A DNA stretch of 64,000 nt from Corynebacterium aurimucosum (GCF_030408555.1 NZ_CP047048.1:558001-622000), one strand, 5' to 3'. Counted from the first letter of the stretch, positions 55,056-63,421 are shown. Program-made: numbers and translations. Notes: a model not told the origin generated them from the letters alone.

Positions 55056-56231
55056 ATGTCTCACAACCTCTTTGAGTCCACCACTGATTTCTTGGGTGTT
55101 TTTGACAGCCTCTCTGAGTCCGATGCTGCGGGGTGGAAGCGTGCAGCGCAGTTTCGTGAGTACTCCGCCCCGGTGATCAACCAGCACTGGCAGGCTGCGG
55201 AGTACCCACTGGACTTGGTTCAGCGCTTGGGCGACTTGGACGTGATGACGGATGGCCTGGCGGTGGAAGGCCATGAACAGATGTCCACGCTTGGTGCTGG
55301 CCTGGCACTCATGGAGGTCACGCGCGCGGATGCCTCGATGGGCACGGTGATTGCGGTGCAGGCTGGGCTGGCCATGCGCTCAATTTCGATGTTGGGTTCT
55401 CCGGAACAGCAGGCCTTGTATTTGCCGCAGATGGCTTCGTGCTCTTTGCTTGGTGCCTTCGGGCTGACGGAACCGGCTCACGGTTCGGACTCAATTGCTT
55501 TGGAGACCACCGCGGTGCGCGACGGCGATGAATGGGTGCTTAATGGCGAGAAGAAGTGGATCGGCAACGGCGCTTCCGGCGGAATCACGATCATTTATGC
55601 GCGCATGGAGGACGGCAATGTTGGCGGTTTCATCGTCCCGCAGGACGCACCCGGCTACTCGGCTTCCGTTATCGAAGGCAAGCTGTCTCTTCGTGCTATC
55701 CACCAGGCACACATTACGTTGACCGACTGCCGCATCCCCGCCGCCAACCAACTGCCGGGCTGCCGCAGCTTCAAGGATGTGTCTCGCGTTCTCACCGCTA
55801 CCCGCATTGGTGTGTCCTGGATGGCGCTGGGCTCCGCGGTGGCCTGCTACGAGATTGCCCGCTCGTATGTGCTGGAGCGCGTGCAGTTTGGTCGCGAGCT
55901 GGCGAAAGCGCAGATTATTCAGCAGCGCTTGGCCAATATGGTGCTTGACTTGAGCCAAATGATGCTGACCTGCCGTGAGGTCTCTTTGCGCGAAACCGCG
56001 GGGACCTTGGCCCCGGAGCAGGCCTCGGCGGCGAAGCTCCACAACACCCGCGCTGCTCGTCGAATTGCCGCTGATGCCCGCGACATGCTCGGCGGAGTCG
56101 GCATCCTGCTAGAAAACGACATCGCGCGCCACTTCGCCGACATCGAGGCCATGCACACCTACGAAGGAACCGATACCGTGCAATCCCTGATTATGGGCAA
56201 GAAGATTACCGGTTTCTCGGCCTACAAGTAG
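55056..56231 (+). CDS. Acyl-CoA dehydrogenase (glutaryl-CoA dehydrogenase-like)
   Basis: 391 residues from ATG 55056 (TTGGAGAAC upstream). Typical ACAD domains: N-terminal helices, FAD/substrate region 'GLTEPAHGSDSIALETTA' and 'WVLNGEKKWIGNGASGG', the middle beta domain, and the C-terminal helices with 'YEGTDTVQSLIMGKKITG', containing the catalytic Glu position of the glutaryl-CoA dehydrogenase type. It oxidises an acyl-CoA to enoyl-CoA with FAD. Divergent from a TetR gene that likely controls it. Confidence 0.93.
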   Translation: MSHNLFESTTDFLGVFDSLSESDAAGWKRAAQFREYSAPVINQHWQAAEYPLDLVQRLGDLDVMTDGLAVEGHEQMSTLGAGLALMEVTRADASMGTVIAVQAGLAMRSISMLGSPEQQALYLPQMASCSLLGAFGLTEPAHGSDSIALETTAVRDGDEWVLNGEKKWIGNGASGGITIIYARMEDGNVGGFIVPQDAPGYSASVIEGKLSLRAIHQAHITLTDCRIPAANQLPGCRSFKDVSRVLTATRIGVSWMALGSAVACYEIARSYVLERVQFGRELAKAQIIQQRLANMVLDLSQMMLTCREVSLRETAGTLAPEQASAAKLHNTRAARRIAADARDMLGGVGILLENDIARHFADIEAMHTYEGTDTVQSLIMGKKITGFSAYK

Positions 56232-56594
56232 CGTTTCGAAGTGGCCCCATATTCCACCGTGCCCATCTTTTCCCACTATCGCGGTCATTCTAGGTTCGAG
56301 TCCTGGTGGGGAGGCCTCTGTTGGAACCGTCGTGAGCGGTCGAAGATGGTTCTGCTCAGAAGGCATTAGTGAGAAGGTTTGTTTGGGGGCAAACGAACCT
56401 TCTTTGTGCTGTTAGAAGGTTTACTTGGGTGCAAACGGGCCTTTTGACTAGAGACTTCTGAGTGAAGCCTTGTGAGTGGAACCTTGTGGATTACTTTGTT
56501 GAAGGATCAGCCAATTCGATGGATGAGTTGTAGTTATCCACAGACGGGGAATCGACCGTAGCTTTTGAGGGCTGGAAGCCATGATGATGGAAGC
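56232..56594. repeat. Intergenic region with tRNA-like T-arm and left AAAAGGC-family repeat
   Basis: 363 bp with no gene. T-arm-like sequence CTAGG TTCGAGT CCTGG at 56290-56306. Repeat copy at 56344-56437: AGATGGTT, TCAGAAGGCATTAGTG, the hairpin AGAAGGTTTGTTTG (56372-56385) / CAAACGAACCTTCT (56390-56403), and a second AGAAGGTTTACTTG block. The same block recurs after the next gene. Confidence 0.6.
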
Positions 56595-57506
56595 ATGATT
56601 GACGATTCACACCTCATTTACCTACGACCCCTTTCGAACAACCACCCTGTGTGGAAACAACTTGCTTCAGGTGAACTTATTCGCCTCACCTCGCGTTACG
56701 CGATAAACAGCGAGTACTATTCAGCTCTTCCTTACTACCAACGCCATCTCTTTGACATCGTTGCCTTCGGGCGTAGCGCTCATCGGTCAGTTCTCGTGGA
56801 AAGATCTGCGGCCAAACTGTTGGGCTTGTGGACGCTGTCGTCTCGGGACGCACAGGTTGTTCTAGCACGGCAATCCAAAACAGTCCCGCCGCGACGGCAA
56901 TGGGATAGCAAGGTGATGTACCGAAAAATGTGGCTGCCAACCTCAGACATTATGGAGCGCTTCGGGCTTCGGTGCACGTCGGTTGCGCGCACCTGCATCG
57001 ACGTCGCACGGCTTGCGACGTTTGAGGAAGGGCTGATGGCTGTCGACTCCGCTTTGCGCAAACGACTCGTTAGCATTGACGATTTACGGTCAATGATCAC
57101 GGCAATGGGCCGTGTAAAAGGTGCTGCTCAGGCTAGGAAAGTGGTTATGCATGCTACCGCCCTCGCCGAATCTCCCTATGAGTCCTATGCGCGCGGCATG
57201 TTAATTGTGGAAGGTCTGGGAAAGAATCTCGTGGTTCAGCCAGAGCTTCAGGGTGGGTATCGGCCGGACTTGCTTCTCAACGGCAAAGTCATCATGGAAA
57301 TAGACGGCGCTGTGAAGTACGACGGAGCGACCTACGGAAAATCTACCGAAGCGGTGATACGGGCTGAGCGGCAAAGAGAGAAATACCTTCAGAATCTCGG
57401 ATACATCGTGCTGCGCTATTCACCACGGGATCTTCTCCAGAACCGAGAACAGGTTCTTAACGAGGTGCGCGGTGCGTTAAACACCGTGCAACCTCGTTCA
57501 GCCTAG
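56595..57506 (+). CDS. AbiEi/DUF559-like protein with endonuclease-type C-terminus
   Basis: 303 residues from ATG 56595 (GATGGAAGC upstream). Residues about 60-150 resemble the 'type IV toxin-antitoxin AbiEi antitoxin' region: AAKLLGLWTLSSRDAQVV and SDIMERFGLRCTSVARTCIDVARLATFEEGLMAVD. The C-terminal ~85 residues look like a PD-(D/E)XK/DUF559 fold: GYRPDLLLNGKVIMEIDGAVKYDG, with Asp, Glu and Asp at suitable spacing, and 'QREKYLQNLGYIVLRYSPRDLL'. Codon use is poorer in GC than its neighbours. Lies between ~90-bp direct repeats. Role (defence or toxin control) is inference. Confidence 0.7.
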   Translation: MIDDSHLIYLRPLSNNHPVWKQLASGELIRLTSRYAINSEYYSALPYYQRHLFDIVAFGRSAHRSVLVERSAAKLLGLWTLSSRDAQVVLARQSKTVPPRRQWDSKVMYRKMWLPTSDIMERFGLRCTSVARTCIDVARLATFEEGLMAVDSALRKRLVSIDDLRSMITAMGRVKGAAQARKVVMHATALAESPYESYARGMLIVEGLGKNLVVQPELQGGYRPDLLLNGKVIMEIDGAVKYDGATYGKSTEAVIRAERQREKYLQNLGYIVLRYSPRDLLQNREQVLNEVRGALNTVQPRSA

Positions 57507-57537
57507 CGAGCCTCCTTGTCAGCACGAGGGCGCTGCC

Positions 57538-57630
57538 AGATGGTTTCATTCAGAAGGCATTAGTGAAAAGGTTTGTTTGGGGGAAAACGAACCGTTTGTA
57601 AACGCCTAGATGGTTTACTTGGGGGGGGGG
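57538..57630. repeat. Right direct repeat of the AAAAGGC family, ending in G10
   Basis: Matches the block at 56344-56437: AGATGGTT, TCAGAAGGCATTAGTG, AAAAGGTTTGTTTGGGGG, AAACGAACC, then ATGGTTTACTTGGGG. Ends in a run of ten G (57621-57630). Together they bracket the gene at 56595-57506. No gene in the rest of the 172-bp gap. Confidence 0.65.
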
Positions 57631-57678
57631 AATGCGACCGGGGAAGCCCAACGCATGTGGGCCTCGAGCATTCGCGTT

Positions 57679-59445
57679 TTAGCGCTTCAGCCCCGCGATC
57701 ATGGTCTTCAAGTTGCTGCGCAGGAAATCCTCGTAGGTTCCCGCGACCGTGCCCGGCTTGCCGAGCTCATCGGAGTGCAGTGGCTCGTCGAAGATCGGAA
57801 TCCCGGCCTCCTTCGAGACGGTCTTCATGGGGCGCGTATCCACGTTCGACTCCACGAACAGGTGCTTCGGGCGCTTGTCCTTCAGCTGGCGCACGAGGTG
57901 TCCGATCTGCGCGGGGGAGCCGTTTTCATCCGTGTCGATCTGCCAGATATACAGCTGCTCCATGCCGTAGGTGTCGACCATGTATTGGAAGGCATGTTCA
58001 CTGGCCACGAGCACACGATCCTCCTTCGGCAGCGCACCGATCTGCTCGCGGTAGTCGGCGTCGATGCTCTCCAGCATGGCCTTGTACTCCGCCCCCTTCT
58101 CCTCGATGTGCTCGGCACGCTCGGGCAGGGCCTCGGCCAGCGCCGCGGTCACGTTCTCGGCCATCGCGATGCCGACGGTCGGGTCCAGGAAGGCGTGCGG
58201 GTTGATCTCCTGATTGCCCTTTTCGTCCTTGAGGTACTTCGGTTCCACGCCCTTGGTGGCCTCGACCATCTGGGAATCGTCCAGGCCCGCGGTGTTTTTC
58301 AGTTTCGCGAGCCAGCCGTGCTCACCGCCCTCGAGGTTCAGCCCGTTGTAGAACAGCAGGTCGGCGTCGCTCGTCGCATCCAGGTCCGCGGGCAGGGGGT
58401 CGTAGTCGTGCGGGTCCGTGCCGGTCGGCACGAGGTTATGGACGTCCACCGCCTCGCCGCCGATCTCCTCCACCAGGTCCGCCAGCAGCGTGAAGGTGGT
58501 GACGACGTTCAGCTGCTCACCGTCTGCCTTCTCCTCCGTCGAGAAGGTCACGGCCCCGAACACGAGGGCACCGCCCACCAGGAGGGCCAACAGCGCGGCC
58601 AGTGGCTTATTGCCCAGCGAGCGAGCAATCAGTCCCTTGCCTGGCGCGAAGAGGAAAGCCAGCAGGAACAGCGCGCTGGCGGTCAGCACGATCGTCACGC
58701 CGGAGGACACGTTGTAGCTATAGCTCAGGAACAGCCCCACTACGGAGCTGAGCGCCGAGATCGCCACTGAAAGCCCGATCATCACTCCCAGCCGGTTCGT
58801 CAGCAGGTACGCCGCCGACGCCGGAGTAATCAGCAGGGAGACCACCAGGATCACGCCCACCGTCTGCAGGGAAATGACCGTCACCAGCGTGAGCACCACC
58901 ATCAGCCCGTAGTGGATTGCCCGCACGGGCACGCCAGCCGACTGCGCCATGACGGGGTCGAAGGTGCTGAGCTTGAGCTCCTTGTAAAAGACCAGCGTGA
59001 GAATCAGCACGGCAGCGGCAATACCGATCGAGAGGTTGCGGTCGGCGTCCTGAACGGTCAGGACGTTGCCGAAGAGGATCTCCGTCAGATCCGTCGCCGT
59101 CTGCGCTTTCGCCATGAGCAGCACGCCGATCGCGAAGAAGGTGGAAAAGACGATGCCGATCGCCGAATCGTTCTTCACAGTGGAGCGTTCGCTGATCAGC
59201 CCGATCGCCAGTGTGGCGAGTAGACCCGCGACCACCGCCCCGAGGAAGAGGTTCGTGCCGAGCAGGTAGGAGGCCGCGACCCCCGGTAGTACGGCGTGCG
59301 AGATGGCGTCGCCGATCAGGGCCATGCCGCGCAGCACGATGAAGCTGCCGACGATGCCGCAGGCCACGCCCACGATCACCGAGGTGATCAGCGCTTTTTG
59401 CAGGTAGCCGTGGCTGAGTAGTGAGTCGAGGAACTCCGCGATCAT
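57679..59445 (-). CDS. Metal ABC transporter permease fused to its binding protein
   Basis: 588 residues from ATG 59445 (GGAGGAG upstream). Residues about 1-265 are an ABC-3/ZnuB-type permease with eight to nine helices (GSFIVLRGMALIGDAISHAVLPG). A further helix (LLALLVGGALVFGAVTF, about 285-302) leads to a ZnuA/TroA-type domain: GTDPHDYDP (His), NPHAFLDP (His), FVESNVDTR (Glu) and DEPLHSDEL (Asp), a His-His-Glu-Asp set typical of Mn2+/Zn2+ carriers. Gene overlaps the ATPase gene by four bases. Mn2+ is favoured but not proven. Confidence 0.88.
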   Translation of the reverse strand: MIAEFLDSLLSHGYLQKALITSVIVGVACGIVGSFIVLRGMALIGDAISHAVLPGVAASYLLGTNLFLGAVVAGLLATLAIGLISERSTVKNDSAIGIVFSTFFAIGVLLMAKAQTATDLTEILFGNVLTVQDADRNLSIGIAAAVLILTLVFYKELKLSTFDPVMAQSAGVPVRAIHYGLMVVLTLVTVISLQTVGVILVVSLLITPASAAYLLTNRLGVMIGLSVAISALSSVVGLFLSYSYNVSSGVTIVLTASALFLLAFLFAPGKGLIARSLGNKPLAALLALLVGGALVFGAVTFSTEEKADGEQLNVVTTFTLLADLVEEIGGEAVDVHNLVPTGTDPHDYDPLPADLDATSDADLLFYNGLNLEGGEHGWLAKLKNTAGLDDSQMVEATKGVEPKYLKDEKGNQEINPHAFLDPTVGIAMAENVTAALAEALPERAEHIEEKGAEYKAMLESIDADYREQIGALPKEDRVLVASEHAFQYMVDTYGMEQLYIWQIDTDENGSPAQIGHLVRQLKDKRPKHLFVESNVDTRPMKTVSKEAGIPIFDEPLHSDELGKPGTVAGTYEDFLRSNLKTMIAGLKR

Positions 59446-60251
59446 GCTGTCTCCTCCTGGAGGGCTGCCTGCCGTGGCGTGGGGTGGGCTGGTGCTGACG
59501 GCTCGCGGATGACGAGCGCGCCGAAGGCCTTCTGCAGCACGTCGGGGACGAAGACCTCCTCGGTGGGACCCGCCGCGACGAGCTCGCCGTTGAGGACGAT
59601 GAGGTCGTTGTAGTAGCCGCGCACCGTGTTCATGTCGTGGTGCACGACGACGACGTGCTTGCCCGCGTCCGCCATCTGCCGCAGCAGGGTCACGATCGTC
59701 TTCTCGCTGGGGACGTCGATGCCGACGAAGGGCTCGTCCAGGAAGATGTACTCCGCGTCCTGGACGATGGCGCGGGCAAAGAGGACGCGCTGGAACTGTC
59801 CGCCCGAGAGTTCGCTGATGTGGCGGTGGCGAAAGTCCCACATGTCGACGTCCTTGAGAGCCTGGGTGGCTGCTTCGCGTTCGGCCTTGCCGGGGCGGTG
59901 GAAAAGACCCAGGCGCGGGTAAGTGCCCATCAGGACGGTGTCGAAGACGCTGGTGGGGAAGTTGCGGTCGAGGTCAGAGCGCTGCTCGATATAAGCGATT
60001 GCGCGGCGCTGCTCGGCGGGGGCCTTGCCGTCGAGGGTGACGGGGTAGCCGGCAGGGGCGCCGGTGGGGCCTGTGCCGTGGACGTTGTGTTTGTCCAGGA
60101 TCTGGAGCATCGCCTTCATGAGGGTGGATTTGCCTGAGCCGTTGGGGCCGATGATGCCGTGCATGCCGGGGGAGTCGAGGGTGAAGCTGATGTTCCGAAT
60201 CGCGGTGTTCGCGCCGTAGCTCACGCTCAAGTTCTGGACGCTAATACTCAT
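59442..60251 (-). CDS. Metal ABC transporter ATP-binding protein
   Basis: 269 residues from ATG 60251 (MSISVQNLSVSYG; the extra upstream codons of the frame have only TTG). Walker A GPNGSGKSTLMKAM (about 37-50), signature SELSGGQFQRVLFARAIVQD (about 148), Walker B YIFLDEPFVGID (about 172), H-loop VVVHHDMNTV. ZnuC/MntB-type. With the fused permease/binding protein it imports a divalent metal. It opens the operon, which is preceded by a palindromic operator-like site and the IS110 element. Confidence 0.92.
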   Translation of the reverse strand: MSISVQNLSVSYGANTAIRNISFTLDSPGMHGIIGPNGSGKSTLMKAMLQILDKHNVHGTGPTGAPAGYPVTLDGKAPAEQRRAIAYIEQRSDLDRNFPTSVFDTVLMGTYPRLGLFHRPGKAEREAATQALKDVDMWDFRHRHISELSGGQFQRVLFARAIVQDAEYIFLDEPFVGIDVPSEKTIVTLLRQMADAGKHVVVVHHDMNTVRGYYNDLIVLNGELVAAGPTEEVFVPDVLQKAFGALVIREPSAPAHPTPRQAALQEETA

Positions 60252-60273
60252 GGCAGCCAAGAATAGTGTTCAG

Positions 60274-60304
60274 TTCAATGAATCACCAAATTCAATGTAT
60301 TGAA
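60274..60304. promoter_or_regulatory. Palindromic operator-like site before the metal ABC operon
   Basis: TTCAATGTATTGAA (60291-60304) is a perfect 6-2-6 palindrome, and TTCAATGAATCA (60274-60285) a partial second copy 17 bp away. It lies 23-53 bp upstream of the ATPase start on the minus strand. Position and shape fit a metal-dependent repressor (MntR/DtxR- or Zur-like); I do not know its exact partner. Confidence 0.6.
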
Positions 60305-60448
60305 CTTTGGGGTGGGGTGGTGTTGGGGGGTGTCCCTATGTTTTTGTCAAGTGCCAGACCGATGTTGACGAGCACAGTCTTGGGAGTAGTTTCTTAGGCG
60401 TGCCTAGGAGCCGGCCAGCGTGTGCTGGTCGGCTTCGTCTTTGGGGCT

Positions 60449-60782
60449 TTATGCGGCGACGGGGCGTGGCGGGATTTCGCGGAAGAACTCCTTGTTTTTC
60501 AGCATCGCGTAGATGACATTGCATCGGCGTCGTGCCAGGCAGATGACTGCTGCGTTGTGGCGTTTTCCTTCAGCGCGTTTGCGTTCGTAATACCGCCGTG
60601 ACGGTTCGTGGCTGCGGATAACTGCGAATGCGGAGTAGAACAAGGCGTTTTTCAGTCGTTTATTGCCTGACCGTGCCGGGAATTCACCTCTGATCGACGA
60701 ACCGGATCGTCTAGTCACGGGTGCTATTCCAGCATAAGCAGCTAAGTGGCCAGCACTAGCGAAGTCGGAGCCATCACCGATC
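60449..60782 (-). pseudogene. IS110 transposase, C-terminal part
   Basis: Continues the transposase from the GATC duplication: IGDGSDFASAGHLAAYAGIAPVTRRSG, then GNKRLKNALFYSAFAVIR and a basic tail. This is the IS116/IS110/IS902 domain with a conserved Ser-type catalytic region. Joining 62109 to 60778 (using a single GATC) restores LLAIGDGSDF in frame. Broken by the IS3 insertion. Confidence 0.85.
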
Positions 60783-60828
60783 TGGGGTTGCCCGCAAATC
60801 GTGGACACGTAGTGGAGCTACCTAGTGG

Positions 60829-61728
60829 TTAGGCAGCTATTTCTTTTCTGCTGTTGATTGCGCCGGTGTGGTTCTCGAAGTCGACGGGGCTGACCATTCC
60901 GAGTGCAGAGTGCCGGCGCCGACGGTTGTAGACGACTTCAATCCAGTAGGCAACGGCCTTGCGTGCAGCATCACGGGTAGGCCATCGCTTACGGTCGTAG
61001 AATTCAGTCTTTAGCGTCGACCAGAACGACTCAGCCATCGCGTTATCGAAGCACACACCAGTACGCCCCACAGACTGAGCAATGCCCAGTCTGCTGCAGA
61101 CCTCCCAGAGCTTCTCACTGGTAAATTGCGTTCCGCGGTCAGCGTGAAACACCAGCCCATCAGGAACATCACCGCGCAGTGTATGCGCCATCCGCAGGGC
61201 CCGTTCGACCAGGTGTGTGTCTTGCACGCTATCCATAGCCCAGCCCAGCACTCTGCGGGAATGACCATCGCGGACCGCGCACAAGTACAACCAGCCCTCA
61301 CCGGTGCGAAGGTAGGTAATATCTGACATCCACACTCGGTTGAGCTCACCAGTATCAAACATGCGCTTGACCAGGTCAGGAAGACTCGACTTACGCTTGG
61401 CTTGGATTGTAGTCACCGGGACAAAGGCACGCGGTGAAATCCCTTCAATGCCCATCATGCGCATCCGCTTCGCCACAGTCTTACGGTTAAGCGAAATGTG
61501 GTAGCGCTCGGCAAGCTCTGCGGTGATCCGCGGAGCACCATAAACCTCATCGGAGTCTTTCCAAATCTGATGAATCTTACGGTCAACATCATCGTAAAAT
61601 GCTGCCCGATCATCCTTTCCGGATAGTCGTTTCTGCTGCACATGGGCCCATTTGTAGTATCCAGACCGAGATACTTTTAATAGTCGTGCCATGCGCTTGA
61701 TGCTGTAGTTCGCCTTCTCCTGCTGCAT
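60829..61728 (-). CDS. IS3-family transposase OrfB
   Basis: 299 residues, full length. Opening QQEKANYSIKRMARLLKVSRSGYYKWA, then the rve core with D in MSDITYLRT, D in FHADRGTQFT and E in MAESFWSTLKTE, a proper DDE set. The start ATG shares one base with the orfA stop (TAATG), so it can be made by coupling or -1 frameshift. Copies the IS3 element. Confidence 0.95.
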   Translation of the reverse strand: MQQEKANYSIKRMARLLKVSRSGYYKWAHVQQKRLSGKDDRAAFYDDVDRKIHQIWKDSDEVYGAPRITAELAERYHISLNRKTVAKRMRMMGIEGISPRAFVPVTTIQAKRKSSLPDLVKRMFDTGELNRVWMSDITYLRTGEGWLYLCAVRDGHSRRVLGWAMDSVQDTHLVERALRMAHTLRGDVPDGLVFHADRGTQFTSEKLWEVCSRLGIAQSVGRTGVCFDNAMAESFWSTLKTEFYDRKRWPTRDAARKAVAYWIEVVYNRRRRHSALGMVSPVDFENHTGAINSRKEIAA

Positions 61729-62045
61729 TAGTTCGAACTTTTCTGCTCGCGTTGCCTCAAAGCGAAGAAGGCTGTCGCTTTTGACAAAAACTCGTTATCC
61801 ATCTTGGCTTCCGCCAACTCACGGCGCAGACGAGCATTCTCAGCACGAAGATCAGCCTCACTCATCCCATCCGAGGCTCCTCGGCGTTCACGCTCGAGTT
61901 TGACCCACCGGCCTAAAAGCCCGGCGGAAACACCGATTTCCTTAGCCACATGGGCAATTGGGCGCTCTGACTCGATTACCAGGTTCGCGGCCTCACGCCG
62001 GTACTCCGGCGTGTACTTCTTGCGCTGTTGACTCACAATGAACAT
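61728..62045 (-). CDS. IS3-family transposase OrfA
   Basis: 105 residues. HTH (RKKYTPEYRREAANLVIES ... EIGVSAGLLGRWVKLERE) followed by a leucine-zipper helix (DLRAENARLRRELAEAKMDNEFLSKATAFFA), as in OrfA of IS3 elements. Ends against the orfB start. Confidence 0.95.
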   Translation of the reverse strand: MFIVSQQRKKYTPEYRREAANLVIESERPIAHVAKEIGVSAGLLGRWVKLERERRGASDGMSEADLRAENARLRRELAEAKMDNEFLSKATAFFALRQREQKSSN

Positions 62046-62105
62046 CCTCTCTTACGGACACAAGATCCGTACAAATAGGGTGTCCACTAAACGAGGGTAA
62101 CCTCA

Positions 62106-62986
62106 GATCGCAAGAAGGATCTGCGCTGCGGTCTTGATGCCGACTCCGGGCATACTCATCAAGACCTCACAAAGAGGGAAATCAGCGAGCATCTCTTCAA
62201 CCTGCTCAGCAATGGTGTTTCGTTGCTCTTTGAGGGCCTGGATGTTTGCAGCCAGTTGAGGAATTACTAACTCGGCGGCATCGCTTCCAGGCACGGTGAC
62301 TGTTTGAGCTTTCAGCGCTGTAAAAATGTCGTCTACCAGCGGGGTGGGGTCTTTACGTGTGCGCTTGATCATCCAGTTCAACACTCGTTGGTATCCGGCT
62401 CTTTTTAGCCCCTGCGGTCCCTTGTAATGGATCAATAATTCCAGGATCGGCGTGCGAGTCAGGGTGCTACCAGCAAAAACTCGTTCCAGGCTGGGGTAGA
62501 TCTGGGTGAGGACACTGCGAAGCCGATTGACAGTGCGAGTGCAATCGCGGGCGATGTCATCATCGAAGCCGGACAGCATCTTTAGGGCGGAGAGTACCTC
62601 ATCATTGCGGTCGACGGCACGTAGCGTGTGGGGCATTGTGCGGGCGGTGTCGGCGATGATGAATGCGTCGCGTTTGTCTGTTTTGCACGTCCCGGATAGA
62701 GATCTGCAGCTTTGCGCATCGCAAGACCTGGCAGGTATCCGACTTCGCAACCGCAGTCCCGGGCTACAGCAATCGGTAGTGCGCCGATGGTGTTGGGTTG
62801 GTCGACGATCACGAGCACGGTGCCAAGCTTCTGAAGCTGGTGAAAAACGCCTGCTAGTTCGGATTCGAGTTGAGGCAACGGTTTGTCGAAGACCTTGTTG
62901 CCATCACGGTCTAAGGCGCAGGCGTGGTGTTCAGATTTGCCGACGTCTAACCCAAGGAATATGTCGATGGAATGCTCCGGAGACAT
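62106..62986 (-). pseudogene. IS110 transposase, N-terminal part, with a frameshift
   Basis: From ATG 62986: LGLDVGKSEHHACALD (first Asp of DEDD), VLVIVDQPNTIGALP (Asp), GCEVGYLPGLAMRKAADLYPG. Then the frame is lost: the match continues in another frame from about 62690 (TCKTDKRDAFIIADTARTMPHTL ... SMPGVGIKTAAQILLAI). A one-base deletion at CCGGG-ACG explains it. The second break is the IS3 insertion at 62106-62109, after LLAI. Confidence 0.85.
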
Positions 62987-63270
62987 GATGAGCTCCTAGA
63001 AAACGAGATGGGTATGGCGTTGTTCCAGTCGCTGGTGTCATGACCTTCGTTGCAAGCACCCACGTTACAAAGAGACCTAGTTTAAAACTGGCCGTGTCCC
63101 TATCAGCTGTCATCGAAAGTCCTGGCACCCGGCGGCAACACCCCCCGGATTATGGAAACTACAGGGCAGGTAAGCCATACCGGGACCAGCGACTATCCCC
63201 ATTATCGGGGACACTCACAAGGTAACGGGCAAGTAAACCATGTGACTAATGCCTTTTAAGTGGAACCATG

Positions 63271-63335
63271 TGCAAGTTTGAGCTGTACACAGAATGACCA
63301 GCTCAAACTTGCAAGTGACCAGCTTAAACCTGCCT
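63271..63335. repeat. 15-bp inverted repeat with a third direct copy
   Basis: TGCAAGTTTGAGCTG (63271-63285) and CAGCTCAAACTTGCA (63299-63313) are perfect inverted arms with a 13-base loop; a further diverged copy, CAGCTTAAACCTGCC (63320-63334), follows in direct orientation to the second arm. No T-run. Function unknown. Confidence 0.7.
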
Positions 63336-63371
63336 GTCAATTGCCGGTCCAGGTCGCAACGAACAAGGAGA

Positions 63372-63400
63372 AACCCCACTCCGAAAAAGGGAGCGGGGTT
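63372..63400 (-). terminator. Terminator of the crotonase gene
   Basis: On the minus strand AACCCCGCTCC pairs with GGAGTGGGGTT (one mismatch), loop CTTTTTC, followed by TCTCCTTG. It lies 21 bp after the stop. Confidence 0.7.
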
Positions 63401-63421
63401 GGGAAATAGAAGCGGCCGGGG

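Larger units (their letters stand above)
60783..62105 (-). mobile_element. IS3-family insertion sequence, 1323 bp, apparently intact
   Basis: Imperfect 25-bp terminal inverted repeats: right end (62105 downward) TGAGGTTACCCTCG and the rest to GTGGACA; left end (60783 upward) TGGGGTTGCCCGC and the rest to GTGGACA. GATC is duplicated at 60779-60782 and 62106-62109, a 4-bp target duplication. Both ORFs are full length, so the element may be active. Inserted within the IS110 transposase. Confidence 0.92.
60330..63103 (-). mobile_element. IS110-family element, split by an IS3 insertion
   Basis: Transposase parts run from 62986 to 60449 on the minus strand, interrupted by the IS3 element. GTGTCCCTAT occurs at both sides (60330-60339 and 63094-63103) in direct orientation, as expected for IS110-type junctions that lack terminal inverted repeats. 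Removing the 1323-bp IS3 and one GATC leaves about 1.44 kb, the normal size. The outer limits are inferred. Confidence 0.65.
62987..63421. other. Gene-free region between IS110 and the crotonase gene
   Basis: 435 bp. 62987-63103 is the start end of IS110. 63104-63235 shows nothing recognisable. 63236-63270 (ACTAATGCCTTTTAAG, then TGGAACCATG) is a reverse-oriented relative of the AGATGGTT/GAAGGCATTAGT repeat. Two inverted repeats follow (below). Confidence 0.55.

Noticed and set aside
57621..57630. Run of ten G as a phase-variation tract
   Set aside because: It lies between convergent genes, not in a promoter or coding region; may also be a sequencing uncertainty.
59446..59841. N-terminal extension of the permease-binding protein frame to 59841
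   Set aside because: It lies inside the ATPase gene in another frame and is Arg/Pro-rich; the ATG at 59445 has a strong ribosome site and starts a normal permease.
60409..60434. AGCCGGCCAGC/GCTGGTCGGCT hairpin as a separate terminator
   Set aside because: It lies within the presumed end of IS110 and is best taken as part of that element.
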